A DNA stretch of 39,648 bases from an uncultured Ruminococcus sp. (GCA_900545125.1 UQXS01000002.1:1-39648); one strand, 5' to 3'. Positions 16,236 through 24,215 are shown, counted from the stretch's first letter. Translations and numbers: made by a program. Notes: a model not told the origin generated them from the sequence alone.

Positions 16236-18330
16236 GAGATTCTGCCTCCTTAAATTTACGGTTTTGTATTTTATTCATTCCCAGTGTAGTTTTGCATATT
16301 ATCTTATCGCAGAGCATAAGTCCTGCCGGCAGCATAAAAGTAACAAGTATCATGCTGATGACAGCTCCTCTTGCCATAAGCATACACATTGAACTTATCA
16401 TATCAACGTCCGAGTAAATTCCCACACCGAACGTTGCTGCAAACAATCCCAGACCGCTGACCAGTATGGACGGTATTGAAGTATAAAGAGCTGTGTGAAC
16501 GGATTCCTTTTTGCCAAGACCAGACAATCGTTCTGTTTTGTATCGTGTCGTCATAAGAATTGCATAATCCACCGTTGCGCCAAGCTGTATCGTGCTGATG
16601 CAGATAGGAGCTATGAACGGCAGCGATTGACCAAGATAATGCGGAAGTCCAAGATTGATAAATATAGCCAGCTCGATAATGGCGATAAGAATGACCGGAA
16701 GTGAAATACTCTTCTGGACGAGAAGGATTATAAGGAATATCGCCAGAATGGAAACTGCATTTACGACTTTAAAATCATGAGCCGTCGTTTCTATCATATC
16801 TTTGGTACACGGAGCTTCGCCGATAAGAAGTCCGCTGCTGTCATATGATTTAAGTATGCTGTTGAGACTGTCAAGCTGTTCGTTGACCTCATCGGTAGCA
16901 ACACCATATTCGGAATTTATCAGCAGAAGTTCCCACTTGTCGCTTTTGAGAATATCCATCACTGATTCTGGCAGGATCTCTTCCGGCACAAGCGGCCCTA
17001 CAACCGATTCAAGTCCAAGAACATAATTTACACCGTCAACGTTTTCCATTTCATTTATCATAGAACGAACAGATTTTGCTGGCAAGGTGCTGTCAGTAAG
17101 TATCATGTGGGTTGATGCAACATCAAAACTTTCAGAAAGCTTTGAGTTTGCAATAACAAAGTCCATATCGTCCGGCAGACTTTCGGCTATATTATAGTAT
17201 ACTTCCTTGTCTGTCTTGTAGTAACCGTAATATGCAGGCGCAACGGCGGCTGCAAAGATTGCAAGACATACAGGGAATATCTTTATAATTGCTCCGGAAG
17301 TCTTTTTCATATCCGGAATAAGCGACTTATGATGAGTCTTTGAAAGCAGCTTATCAAAGAGCAGGATAAGTGAAGGGAGAATTGTAACGCATCCTATAAC
17401 TCCAAAAATAACGCCCTTTGCCATAACAATTCCAAGGTCCTTGCCCAGTGTAAATGACATAAAGCATAATGCAATGAATCCTGCTATCGTTGTTACGGAA
17501 CTTCCGACAACGCTTGTAAGGGTCTCATGTACAGCAGCCGACATTGCCGATTCTTTATCACCATGCTTTGTAAGCTGTTCATTATAGCTGTGCCAGAGGA
17601 ATATTGAATAATCCAGCGTTACAGCAAGCTGGAGCACAGCGGAAAGAGCTTTGGTAATATAGGAAATTTCACCGAAGAAAATGTTCGTACCGAGATTCAG
17701 CAATATCATCATACCGATGCTTGCAAGGAATACAAACGGTATCAGCCAGTTGTCAAGCAACAGCAGCATTACCGCAGTTGACATTAACACTGCTATCACG
17801 ACATAAACAGGTTCTTCACGTTCGCACAGATCTTTCAGGTCGGTAACCATGGCAGACATTCCCGAAACAAAGCATTGCTTTCCGGCTATGGAACGTATCT
17901 CACGAATGGCATCCATAGTATCGTCAGAAGAAGTTGATGTATCGAAGAAAACAGCGATCATCGTCGAATTTTCCGTGTTGAAAGCGCTGTATATATCATC
18001 CGGAAGAAGCTCCATAGGAACGGATGAATCAAGTATTGAATCATACCACAGTGCTGTTTCAACATGATCGACATTCTCGATCTTTGACTTCAGCTTTGCA
18101 ACATCCTTTTCCGGCATATCTTCTATTACAATAAATGAAAAAGCGCCCTTTCCGAAATCGTCAAGAAGCTCACTCTGACCTTTTACTGTGTCCATATCCG
18201 ACGGAAGATAGTCCAGCATATCGTAATTGATCCTTGTTTTCACCATTCCGAGCACAGCCGGTACCATAAGAACCAGCGCTGTTACAAGAATGAGAATACG
18301 ATGCTTTACCACCGCATTTGAAAATTTCAT
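16228..18330 (-). CDS. MMPL/RND-family membrane exporter
   Basis: A 700-residue transporter of the MMPL type: a first membrane helix (about residues 13-30), an outside loop, a block of five or six helices, then a second half repeating that plan. The GATVDYAILMTTRYKTE motif in the second half and LDYSIFLWHSYNEQ in the first are the conserved DY-type helix-four motifs that carry protons in this family. Typical substrates are lipids or hydrophobic toxins; here it cannot be read. I start at the ATG at 18330 (MKFSNAVVKHR), because GAAAGGA lies 11 bases upstream; a longer reading from 18363 has no ribosome site. It is followed by the heptad-repeat partner and preceded by tetR. Confidence 0.85.
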   Translation of the reverse strand: MKFSNAVVKHRILILVTALVLMVPAVLGMVKTRINYDMLDYLPSDMDTVKGQSELLDDFGKGAFSFIVIEDMPEKDVAKLKSKIENVDHVETALWYDSILDSSVPMELLPDDIYSAFNTENSTMIAVFFDTSTSSDDTMDAIREIRSIAGKQCFVSGMSAMVTDLKDLCEREEPVYVVIAVLMSTAVMLLLLDNWLIPFVFLASIGMMILLNLGTNIFFGEISYITKALSAVLQLAVTLDYSIFLWHSYNEQLTKHGDKESAMSAAVHETLTSVVGSSVTTIAGFIALCFMSFTLGKDLGIVMAKGVIFGVIGCVTILPSLILLFDKLLSKTHHKSLIPDMKKTSGAIIKIFPVCLAIFAAAVAPAYYGYYKTDKEVYYNIAESLPDDMDFVIANSKLSESFDVASTHMILTDSTLPAKSVRSMINEMENVDGVNYVLGLESVVGPLVPEEILPESVMDILKSDKWELLLINSEYGVATDEVNEQLDSLNSILKSYDSSGLLIGEAPCTKDMIETTAHDFKVVNAVSILAIFLIILLVQKSISLPVILIAIIELAIFINLGLPHYLGQSLPFIAPICISTIQLGATVDYAILMTTRYKTERLSGLGKKESVHTALYTSIPSILVSGLGLFAATFGVGIYSDVDMISSMCMLMARGAVISMILVTFMLPAGLMLCDKIICKTTLGMNKIQNRKFKEAESHE

Positions 18331-18367
18331 AAATATGCATATCCTTTCGTTATTATTCAACATTCAG

Positions 18368-18378
18368 AACATCATGTT
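18368..18378. promoter_or_regulatory. Candidate operator and -10 box upstream of the MMPL gene
   Basis: AACAT-C-ATGTT is a perfect 11-base palindrome between the tetR terminator and the MMPL gene. A TATAAT box for the minus strand lies at 18390-18395, about a dozen bases upstream, so a repressor here would cover the transcription start. No good -35 box is seen. Binding by the adjacent TetR protein is an inference. Confidence 0.35.
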
Positions 18379-18405
18379 GGATTGTTAATATTATATCATT
18401 TAGTT

Positions 18406-18438
18406 CAAAAAAAATAAACAGACAGGATAACTCGTCTG
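18406..18438 (-). terminator. Terminator after tetR
   Basis: On the minus strand CAGACGAG-TTAT-CCTGTCTG forms an 8-pair stem with one mismatch and a 4-base loop, followed by TTTATTTTTTTT. It lies 20 bases after the tetR stop and separates it from the MMPL operon. Confidence 0.8.
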
Positions 18439-18457
18439 CTTAAAATTTAGGCATTTG

Positions 18458-19033
18458 TTAAAATTTGTCTGAATTGTCCGGCTGACATCGCCGGAGCATT
18501 TCCTCTGTCATTCCCCTTTTCAGCTCGCATATGCGATTTATTCCCTGAATAATATCAGTATCCATACCCTTGCTGAACCAGTCCATAATAATGCCAAAAC
18601 ATTCGCACTTGAGAAATCTGATTATGGTCTGCTTATCCTGAATGGAAATTTTAAATTCCGGAAACGCTGTATTTATATATGTATCCGCAACGTGCTCGCA
18701 TACACGCCACAGATATTGCTCAAACAGCTCACGGTTTGCGGAACAGTATATATGAAGAATAGCCTTTTTATTTTCCATTACAAATGATATAGCTGCCAGA
18801 AGTCCATCCTCAATTGTATCTATCTGTGGATAATCACGTATAAGCTTATCAGCCTCTTCCGTGAATATTTCAGCGATAAGTGACGGAAGATCCTGATAAT
18901 GATAGTAAAAAGAATTACGGTTTATTCCGCAATCCTCTACAATATCCTTTACTGTAATGGTTTGATGCGTAGGACGCTCGTTAAGTAGCTTTATACACGA
19001 ACTGCGTATTGCCTGCTTTGTGAATCCGCCCAT
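18458..19033 (-). CDS. TetR-family transcriptional regulator
   Basis: A 191-residue one-domain regulator. The N-terminal 50 residues form the TetR helix-turn-helix, with ITVKDIVEDCGINRNSFYYHYQDLPSLI as the recognition region (about 25-52). The C-terminal ligand domain is helical and not further assignable. It has its own promoter with a 17-base spacer, an AAGGAG ribosome site 6 bases before the ATG and its own terminator, so it is not in the same message as the exporter behind it. Position next to the MMPL pair suggests it represses that exporter; it also shares its upstream region with the TIR gene. Confidence 0.88.
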   Translation of the reverse strand: MGGFTKQAIRSSCIKLLNERPTHQTITVKDIVEDCGINRNSFYYHYQDLPSLIAEIFTEEADKLIRDYPQIDTIEDGLLAAISFVMENKKAILHIYCSANRELFEQYLWRVCEHVADTYINTAFPEFKISIQDKQTIIRFLKCECFGIIMDWFSKGMDTDIIQGINRICELKRGMTEEMLRRCQPDNSDKF

Positions 19034-19075
19034 TTACATTCTCCTTTCAAAATATGGATTTTTTTCTTATTATAT

Positions 19076-19104
19076 AGTATACCACATCTTTTGCATTACG
19101 TCAA
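19076..19104 (-). promoter_or_regulatory. Promoter of tetR
   Basis: Reading on the minus strand, TTGACG (19099-19104) and TATACT (19076-19081) are 17 bases apart, 40 bases before the tetR start. A second TATAAT lies just downstream of the -10 box. Confidence 0.8.
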
Positions 19105-19137
19105 TAATCCCTGTAATAATATACAATATTTATTGAC
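19100..19137. repeat. Inverted repeat spanning the two divergent -35 boxes
   Basis: GTCAATAA at 19100-19107 and TTATTGAC at 19130-19137 are perfect 8-base mirror arms, 22 bases apart. Each arm contains most of one -35 box (tetR leftward, TIR gene rightward). This may be a joint binding site or only the chance result of two similar promoters. Confidence 0.5.
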
Positions 19138-19161
19138 AATTAACGAAATATGGTGTATAAT
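19133..19161 (+). promoter_or_regulatory. Consensus sigma-A promoter of the TIR gene
   Basis: TTGACA (19133-19138) and TATAAT (19156-19161) are both perfect boxes, exactly 17 bases apart, about 50 bases before the TIR gene start. This is the best promoter in the window. Confidence 0.88.
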
Positions 19162-19209
19162 TAAATATATATGTTTTCTGTGATATCTTAACATAAAAGG
19201 AGAATAAAA

Positions 19210-19854
19210 ATGGCTGCATTTAAATGTAAAATGTGCGGGGCAGCGCTGAACGTCAGTGCAGGAATGACTGTCTGCGAGTGCGAGTACTGCGGAACTGCCC
19301 AGACACTGCCAAAACTTGATAACGAAAAACGTAATCAGCTCTTCGACAGAGCCAACCACTATCGAATGAACAAAGAATTCGACAAGGCATCTGTCGTCTA
19401 TGAGAACATTCTCGCAGAGGCTCCGGATGAAGCGGAGGCTCATTGGGGAATGTGCCTGTGCCGTTATGGTATAGAGTATGTTGTCGACCCCAAAACAAAC
19501 AAACGCATCCCGACCTGCCACCGGACGCAGTTCAGGTCTATCTTAGAGGACAGCGACTATCTGGCTGCCATAAAAAACTGCGACGGTATCGCCCGTGCTG
19601 TCTATAATTCGGAGGCAATGTACATAGATAACGTACAGAAGCAGATCCTCGAAATATCTTCAAAAGAAGAGCCATTCGACATATTCATATGCTACAAGGA
19701 AAGCGATGATGCCGGACGGCGGACTATCGACAGCGCAATTGCTCAGGATATTTACAGCGGACTGACAAATCAGGGATATAAGGTCTTTTTGCAAGAATCA
19801 CTCTTGAAGATAAGATCGGTTCCGCTTACGAGCCATACATATTTGCGGCTCTGA
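19210..19854 (+). CDS. 5' piece: zinc ribbon and first half of the TIR domain
   Basis: As it stands this frame encodes 214 residues. It begins MAAFKCKMCG with two CxxC pairs (6/9 and 24/27) that should bind one zinc, followed by two helical hairpins and a linker. The first strand and helix of the TIR domain (FDIFICYKESDDAGRRT, from residue 156) are intact. The last 20 residues after KVF are out of frame and meaningless. Without the second half, the TIR fold is incomplete and NAD cleavage is unlikely. Confidence 0.7.
   Translation: MAAFKCKMCGAALNVSAGMTVCECEYCGTAQTLPKLDNEKRNQLFDRANHYRMNKEFDKASVVYENILAEAPDEAEAHWGMCLCRYGIEYVVDPKTNKRIPTCHRTQFRSILEDSDYLAAIKNCDGIARAVYNSEAMYIDNVQKQILEISSKEEPFDIFICYKESDDAGRRTIDSAIAQDIYSGLTNQGYKVFLQESLLKIRSVPLTSHTYLRL
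19786..19790 (+). other. Frameshift site: run of five T
   Basis: The frame reads GTC TTT TTG; six T would give GTC TTT TTT GCA and join both halves. The site lies after the TIR strand YKVF and before the ARITLED segment. It is not a good -1 slippery heptamer, since the first base is C. Confidence 0.75.
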
Positions 19855-19868
19855 ACAGCTCAAAGATC

Positions 19869-21503
19869 ATGCTTGTTGTCGGCACAAAACCGGAGTATTT
19901 CAGTGCGGTGTGGGTCAAAAACGAGTGGAGCAGATATCTTTCTCTCATCGAACAGGGACAGAAAAAAGCAATTATCCCATGTTACCGTGATATGTCCCCC
20001 TACGACCTGCCCGACGAATTCGCCGCTTTGCAGTCGCAGGACGTTTCCAAAGTCGGATATATGCAGGATCTTCTGCGTGGAATCGAGAAAATACTCGGCA
20101 AATCGGCAGAAAAAACAGTCGTTAAAGAAACTGTCATCGCTGCCGGAAATACAAACACCGCTCCCCTTTTAAAACGTGCTTTCCTCTTTCTGGAGGACGG
20201 CGACTGGCAGAATGCGAACATTTACTGCGAAAAGGTTCTCGATATGGATCCTGAATGTGCAGAGGCTTATTTCGGCAAATTGCTCGCAGAACTCCATGTG
20301 AACAGAGAAGAAAATCTGCCGGACATTAAAAAAGATTTTTCCGAAATGGATAACTACGGCAAGGCATATCGTTTCGGCGACAATGAATTCAAGAAGAAGA
20401 TTGAAAACTACAACAAACAGTCGATTTATAATCAGGCGTATCTGACCATGAAAAATGCCGCAAATGACAAACAATTCCTCGATGCAAAAGATATTTTCAA
20501 GGGGATATCAGGCTTTTCTGATGCAGATCAGAAGGCGGAAGAATGCAGGAATAAGGCTTTGGATTTTATCTATAACAAAGCTTCTGCCGCTGAATCGGCA
20601 GCACGTACTCCGGCGCAGTACTATTCGGCAGCAAGAGAGTTTGAAAAGATATCCTCGTATAAGAATTCTTCAGCTAAAGCCGCAGAATGCCGTGAAAAAG
20701 CTAAGTTTATACAAGAAGAAGCTATTCTTGCGGAAAAAGAAGAAGTTTATCAGTCAGCAAAAAGTTTTCAGAACAGTAACTCGATAAGTGAGTTACAAAC
20801 TGCTGTTGAAGAATACAAAAAGCTGGGAGACTATAAGGATTCATCGAAACAAATAGAAAATTGCAAGGCAAGAATTAAAGAGATAAATACAAAAAAGAAA
20901 AAGAAAAAGAAAAAAATGATTATTGCTGCAACTGCTGGTTCAATTACGGCGGCTACAATTGCATTTGTTATCGTTTTAAACAAAGTTATTATTCCGAATA
21001 AAAATTACAGCCACGCAATGAATCTGTACAACAGCGGCAAATATACGGAGGCAATTGAGGCTTTTGAAGATCTGAACGGATATAAAGATTCTGAGGATAA
21101 AATAATCACTTCACTTGCAGAAATACGTTCATCATTGCCAAACGGAACTCTCGACGCTGGATATCATCACACAGCAGGCTTGAAAGCAGACGGCACTGTC
21201 GTCGCTGTCGGGTATAATAAATACGGTCAGTGTGACGTTTCTGGCTGGTCTGATATTGTTGCCGTTTCCGCAGGATTCAATCACACAGTTGGCTTAGAAG
21301 CAGACGGCACTGTAGTAGCTGTAGGACGTTATGAAGAAGGTCAATGTGACGTTTCCGACTGGTCTGATATTGTTGCTGTTTCCACCGGAGAATACCACAC
21401 AGTAGGCTTAAAGGCAGACGGCACTGTCATTGCTGTCGGAAATAATGATTGCGGTCAGTGTGATGTTTCCGACTGGTCTGGTATAAAAACAACCAAAGAT
21501 TAG
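19869..21503 (+). CDS. 3' piece: rest of TIR domain, helical repeats, membrane segment and RCC1-type repeats
   Basis: The frame is open for 544 residues from an internal ATG, and is readable some 25 codons further upstream to the frameshift site. It begins with the second half of the TIR domain (MLVVGTKPEYF, VKNEWSRYL, ending LRGIEKILG near residue 77). Next come about 250 residues of helical TPR-like repeats rich in Glu/Lys/Ala, a run of lysines, one membrane helix near residues 350-370, and three RCC1-type repeats of 38 residues (HTxGLxADGTVxAVG...GQCDVS.WSDI). By the positive-inside rule the TIR half would be cytoplasmic and the repeats outside. The ATG at 19869 has no ribosome site, so separate translation is doubtful. 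Confidence 0.65.
   Translation: MLVVGTKPEYFSAVWVKNEWSRYLSLIEQGQKKAIIPCYRDMSPYDLPDEFAALQSQDVSKVGYMQDLLRGIEKILGKSAEKTVVKETVIAAGNTNTAPLLKRAFLFLEDGDWQNANIYCEKVLDMDPECAEAYFGKLLAELHVNREENLPDIKKDFSEMDNYGKAYRFGDNEFKKKIENYNKQSIYNQAYLTMKNAANDKQFLDAKDIFKGISGFSDADQKAEECRNKALDFIYNKASAAESAARTPAQYYSAAREFEKISSYKNSSAKAAECREKAKFIQEEAILAEKEEVYQSAKSFQNSNSISELQTAVEEYKKLGDYKDSSKQIENCKARIKEINTKKKKKKKKMIIAATAGSITAATIAFVIVLNKVIIPNKNYSHAMNLYNSGKYTEAIEAFEDLNGYKDSEDKIITSLAEIRSSLPNGTLDAGYHHTAGLKADGTVVAVGYNKYGQCDVSGWSDIVAVSAGFNHTVGLEADGTVVAVGRYEEGQCDVSDWSDIVAVSTGEYHTVGLKADGTVIAVGNNDCGQCDVSDWSGIKTTKD
21177..21480 (+). repeat. Tandem repeat of 114 bases coding for RCC1-type units
   Basis: Units start at 21177, 21291 and 21405 (each GGCTT-AAGCAGACGGCACTGT with one or two changes), an exact 114-base step that equals 38 codons. 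The third unit is cut short by the end of the gene. The high DNA similarity suggests recent duplication or conversion. Confidence 0.85.
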
Positions 21504-21526
21504 ACAGCACATTTCTCCGGAAGCAC

Positions 21527-21555
21527 TTGCATTATCCACAAAAATGTGATATAAT
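21527..21555 (+). promoter_or_regulatory. Promoter of the GH44 gene
   Basis: TTGCAT (21527-21532) and a perfect TATAAT (21550-21555) are 17 bases apart, with TG one base before the -10 box. It lies 50 bases before the gene start. An AAGGAGG ribosome site (21590-21596) follows. Confidence 0.8.
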
Positions 21556-21605
21556 TATGTTATTAATATAAATGTATTTCACTATATTTAAGGAGGATGA
21601 TTCAC

Positions 21606-23840
21606 ATGAAAAAGTACAAACCATTTCTGACGGCAATGGCAGTTCTGTTTACATCTGTATCAATCCCTGCCGGCAGCACAGCAGCCGAAAGCGGAACTTA
21701 CGATATGAATGTAACGATCGACCTGAGCGGAAAGACAAAAGAAATCAGTCCGCTGATCTACGGCGTAAACCAGTACGGCAATGAGGACTACCTGAGCGAA
21801 CTCAATGTAAATTCAATTCGTCAGGGCGGAAACAGAATGACTGCCTATAACTGGGAAAACAACGCTTCAAATGCCGGTTCGGACTGGCTGCACAGCAGCG
21901 ATAACAATCTTTCCAATTCCGACAGACCTGCCGACTGCGTACAAGTTCTTTCGGATATGAGCGCAAAGAACGGAATCAGCTACAAGCTTGCAACTCTCCA
22001 GCTTGCGGGATACGTGGCTGCGGACAAAGACGGCAGCGTTTCCGAAGCAGAAGCAGCTCCGTCAGACCGTTGGAATAAAGTGGAATTTACAAAAAATGCT
22101 CCCTTTGATGCTGAACCAGACCTCACTGATGGTACGGTATATATGGATGAATATGTCAATTATATTATCAATAAGCTTGGCGACTCTACAACATCAACTG
22201 GAATTCAGGCTTACAGCCTTGACAACGAACCAGCTCTCTGGAATCATACTCACAGCCGTATGCATCCTGAGCCCGTAACAATGAAAGAACTCAGCGACAA
22301 ATCTATCGAAATGGCGGCAGCCGTTAAGAAGCTTGATCCTAATGCCGAGGTTTTCGGTCCGGCTCTCTACGGATATACGGCTTACGATCATCTTGCCGAT
22401 GACGACAACAGTACCGAATGGGAAACCATCAAGTCTCAGGGCGGTTATCACTGGTATCTCGACTATTATCTTGATACAATGAAAAAGGCAAGTGACAAAG
22501 AGGGAACACGTCTGCTGGACGTTCTGGACATACACTATTATTCGGAATCCTCAAGAGTAGGTGCTGAGGACAGATTACAGTCCGTCCGCACTCTGTATGA
22601 AAAAGGCTTTGCTGAAAACAGCTGGATCGGTCAGTGGTGTCAGGAAAATGTACCTATCCTGCCTACAATACAAACTTCTATTGATAAATATTATCCGGGA
22701 ACAAAACTCGCTATATCTGAATACAATTTCGGCGGTGAAGATCTCAGCGGAACTATCGCCCAGGCAGAAGCTCTCGGCTGCTACGCCGACGCAGGAGTTT
22801 ACTTTGCAACGCTCTGGGGCGGAAATCCCTATATACTGTCAGGAATCAAGCTCTACACCAACTATGACGGTAACGGCAGTTCTTTTGGCGACACCCTCGT
22901 TCCTGCAAAGACTGACGACGTTTCACTGGCAAGCTCCTATGCATCTATAAACGGTTCGGATCAGGGAACCGTAAAGGCAATGCTCACAAATAAAAGCTTC
23001 ACTGACAGCGAAAATGCAACGATCTCTCTTGAAAATTCATCCACTGATTACAAAGCTGCTGCTGTTTACGCAGTTTACGGTGATTCTGATAAAATCAGGC
23101 TGATTGACATTGTGGACGACGTAAAGAATAATGAAGTAAATGTAACTCTCCCGGCTCTTTCAGCAGCTATGATTATAATTTCAGACGATGCTTCTGATTT
23201 TGACGGTCTCCAGATCTACGATCCTGATGCTATAACCGTCAAAACAGTTACTTTTGACGATCTTGATAGCCGTATCAACGCCAATGGATATCTCGAAGTT
23301 CCTGTCGAAGATCCGGAACATTTGAAAAAAGTCATCATCAACGCAGATGTCACATCAGAAAAAGGCTCTGCCTGGGGCAACGCCGGATGCGCAATATGCA
23401 TAAACGCTAAAGACACCAACGGTACGGATTTCTGGACATCAAAGTCATTCAGTCTGCCTCTTGGAAACAATTCCTCAGCAACCGTTGAATTTGACGGAAC
23501 CTTTAAAAACGACGATGAAGTTGTGGAAGCCGTTATCGCTGACGGAAAAATAGAATTCCAGAAATGGTGGGATTCATCAGAAAAACAGGAAGACGGCGAC
23601 GTAATCAGTGTTGCCTACAAGAGCATTAAACTTGTGTATGAGTACGAAAACACTCCTGCCACAGTAAAAGGCGATGTAAATAAAGACGGTGAGTTCACTA
23701 TAGCCGATCTGGTAATGACACAGAAGTGGGTTCTGGGCTCCGGAAAGCTTACCGACTGGAAAGCCGGAGATATGGACGGAAATAACATTATTGACGTATT
23801 CGACATATGCTTGATGCGTATCGAACTTATAAGGAAATAA
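21606..23840 (+). CDS. Cellulosomal endoglucanase/xyloglucanase of family GH44 with carbohydrate-binding domain and dockerin
   Basis: A 744-residue secreted enzyme. Order: signal peptide (about 1-27, ending STAAES), GH44 catalytic region (about 35-530) with GGNRMTAYNWENNASNAG, the acid/base Glu208 in LDNEPALW and the nucleophile Glu372 in ISEYNFGGE, a beta-rich carbohydrate-binding-like domain (about 540-680), and a type I dockerin at the end with two duplicated calcium loops (GDVNKDGEFTIADL and GDMDGNNIIDVFD). GH44 enzymes cut beta-1,4 links in cellulose, xyloglucan or related glucans; substrate choice cannot be read. The dockerin would anchor it to a scaffoldin. The R. flavefaciens GH44 enzyme carries a similar binding module (CBM76, as I recall). 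The ATG at 21606 is chosen for its spacing from AAGGAGG; an earlier ATG at 21597 overlaps that site. Confidence 0.92.
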   Translation: MKKYKPFLTAMAVLFTSVSIPAGSTAAESGTYDMNVTIDLSGKTKEISPLIYGVNQYGNEDYLSELNVNSIRQGGNRMTAYNWENNASNAGSDWLHSSDNNLSNSDRPADCVQVLSDMSAKNGISYKLATLQLAGYVAADKDGSVSEAEAAPSDRWNKVEFTKNAPFDAEPDLTDGTVYMDEYVNYIINKLGDSTTSTGIQAYSLDNEPALWNHTHSRMHPEPVTMKELSDKSIEMAAAVKKLDPNAEVFGPALYGYTAYDHLADDDNSTEWETIKSQGGYHWYLDYYLDTMKKASDKEGTRLLDVLDIHYYSESSRVGAEDRLQSVRTLYEKGFAENSWIGQWCQENVPILPTIQTSIDKYYPGTKLAISEYNFGGEDLSGTIAQAEALGCYADAGVYFATLWGGNPYILSGIKLYTNYDGNGSSFGDTLVPAKTDDVSLASSYASINGSDQGTVKAMLTNKSFTDSENATISLENSSTDYKAAAVYAVYGDSDKIRLIDIVDDVKNNEVNVTLPALSAAMIIISDDASDFDGLQIYDPDAITVKTVTFDDLDSRINANGYLEVPVEDPEHLKKVIINADVTSEKGSAWGNAGCAICINAKDTNGTDFWTSKSFSLPLGNNSSATVEFDGTFKNDDEVVEAVIADGKIEFQKWWDSSEKQEDGDVISVAYKSIKLVYEYENTPATVKGDVNKDGEFTIADLVMTQKWVLGSGKLTDWKAGDMDGNNIIDVFDICLMRIELIRK

Positions 23841-23977
23841 TACGTTTACTAATAATCCCATGTCAAAAGGAGATTTTCCCTCCGGATATTCACTCTGATT
23901 CTTTTCCAAAAGAAATATACTCCTTCTTTTGCATGATGTGGGTGACTCCTTGCTTCGTGTTTATTCAAAAAATTCTA
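23841..23977. other. Intergenic stretch without clear features
   Basis: Between the GH44 stop and the rib promoter I see only weak AT-rich inverted repeats (AAAAGAA/TTCTTTT near 23902-23930). None has the GC stem and T run of a good terminator, and no open frame has a ribosome site. Confidence 0.5.
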
Positions 23978-24006
23978 TTGACAAATAAAAGTAAATATGC
24001 TATACT
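23978..24006 (+). promoter_or_regulatory. Promoter of the riboflavin operon
   Basis: Perfect TTGACA (23978-23983) and TATACT (24001-24006) with a 17-base spacer. The start of transcription would fall just before the riboswitch. Confidence 0.88.
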
Positions 24007-24013
24007 TAATTTA

Positions 24014-24156
24014 TCTTCGAGGGCAGGGTGAGATTCCCTACCGGCAGTAAGGACAATTCGTCCACAGCCTGCGAGCCTTTTATAGGTTGATCCGGTGAAA
24101 TTCCGGAGCCGACGGTTATGCCTGTTTATCAGGCTTAGAGTCCGGATGAAAGAAGA
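24014..24156 (+). promoter_or_regulatory. FMN riboswitch (RFN element)
   Basis: The consensus parts of the FMN aptamer are all present in order: closing stem TCTTC/GAAGA (24014-24018 with 24152-24156), GGGCAGGGTGAGATTCCC, ACCGGCAGTA, CCACAGCCTGCGAGCC, GATCCGGTGAAATTCCGGAGCCGAC, GGTTATGCC...GGCTTAGAGTCCGGATG. When FMN binds, the downstream terminator should form and shut the operon down. It lies directly before ribD. Confidence 0.97.
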
Positions 24157-24188
24157 CAGATAGTTACTGTATCTATACAGGATTTACT

Positions 24189-24215
24189 GCCCCGGAAAAT
24201 ATCCGGGGCTTTTTT
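24189..24215 (+). terminator. Riboswitch-controlled terminator
   Basis: GCCCCGG-loop-CCGGGGC (24189-24195 with 24203-24209) followed by six T (24210-24215). It stands between the aptamer and the ribD ribosome site, so it is the FMN-dependent off-switch. Confidence 0.92.

Larger units (their letters stand above)
19210..21503 (+). pseudogene. Zinc ribbon-TIR-membrane-RCC1-repeat protein, broken by a one-base frameshift
   Basis: Two adjacent frames form one protein if a single T is added in the T run at 19786-19790. The repaired product would be 764 residues. Adding that T turns VFLQESLLK into VFFARITLEDKIGSAYEPYIF, which is the normal continuation of this TIR family as I know it from gut Firmicutes, so the break is within a once-intact gene. 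Architecture: CxxC-CxxC zinc ribbon (Cys6, 9, 24, 27), a helical TPR-like part (35-80), TIR domain (about 153-300), helical repeats, a poly-Lys stretch and one membrane segment, then three RCC1-type repeats. The frameshift removes the part of the TIR domain holding the likely catalytic Glu (in LED). Whether it is real, a phase-variable state or a sequencing error cannot be told from one sequence. A strong promoter and AAAGGAG ribosome site remain. Confidence 0.75.

Noticed and set aside
19783..19795. Programmed -1 frameshift in the TIR gene
   Set aside because: C-TTT-TTG does not fit the X-XXY-YYZ rule, and I see no strong hairpin shortly after it. A real deletion or an error explains it better.
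23890..23935. Terminator after the GH44 gene
   Set aside because: The inverted repeat is AT-rich with a large loop and no proper T run, so I did not call it.
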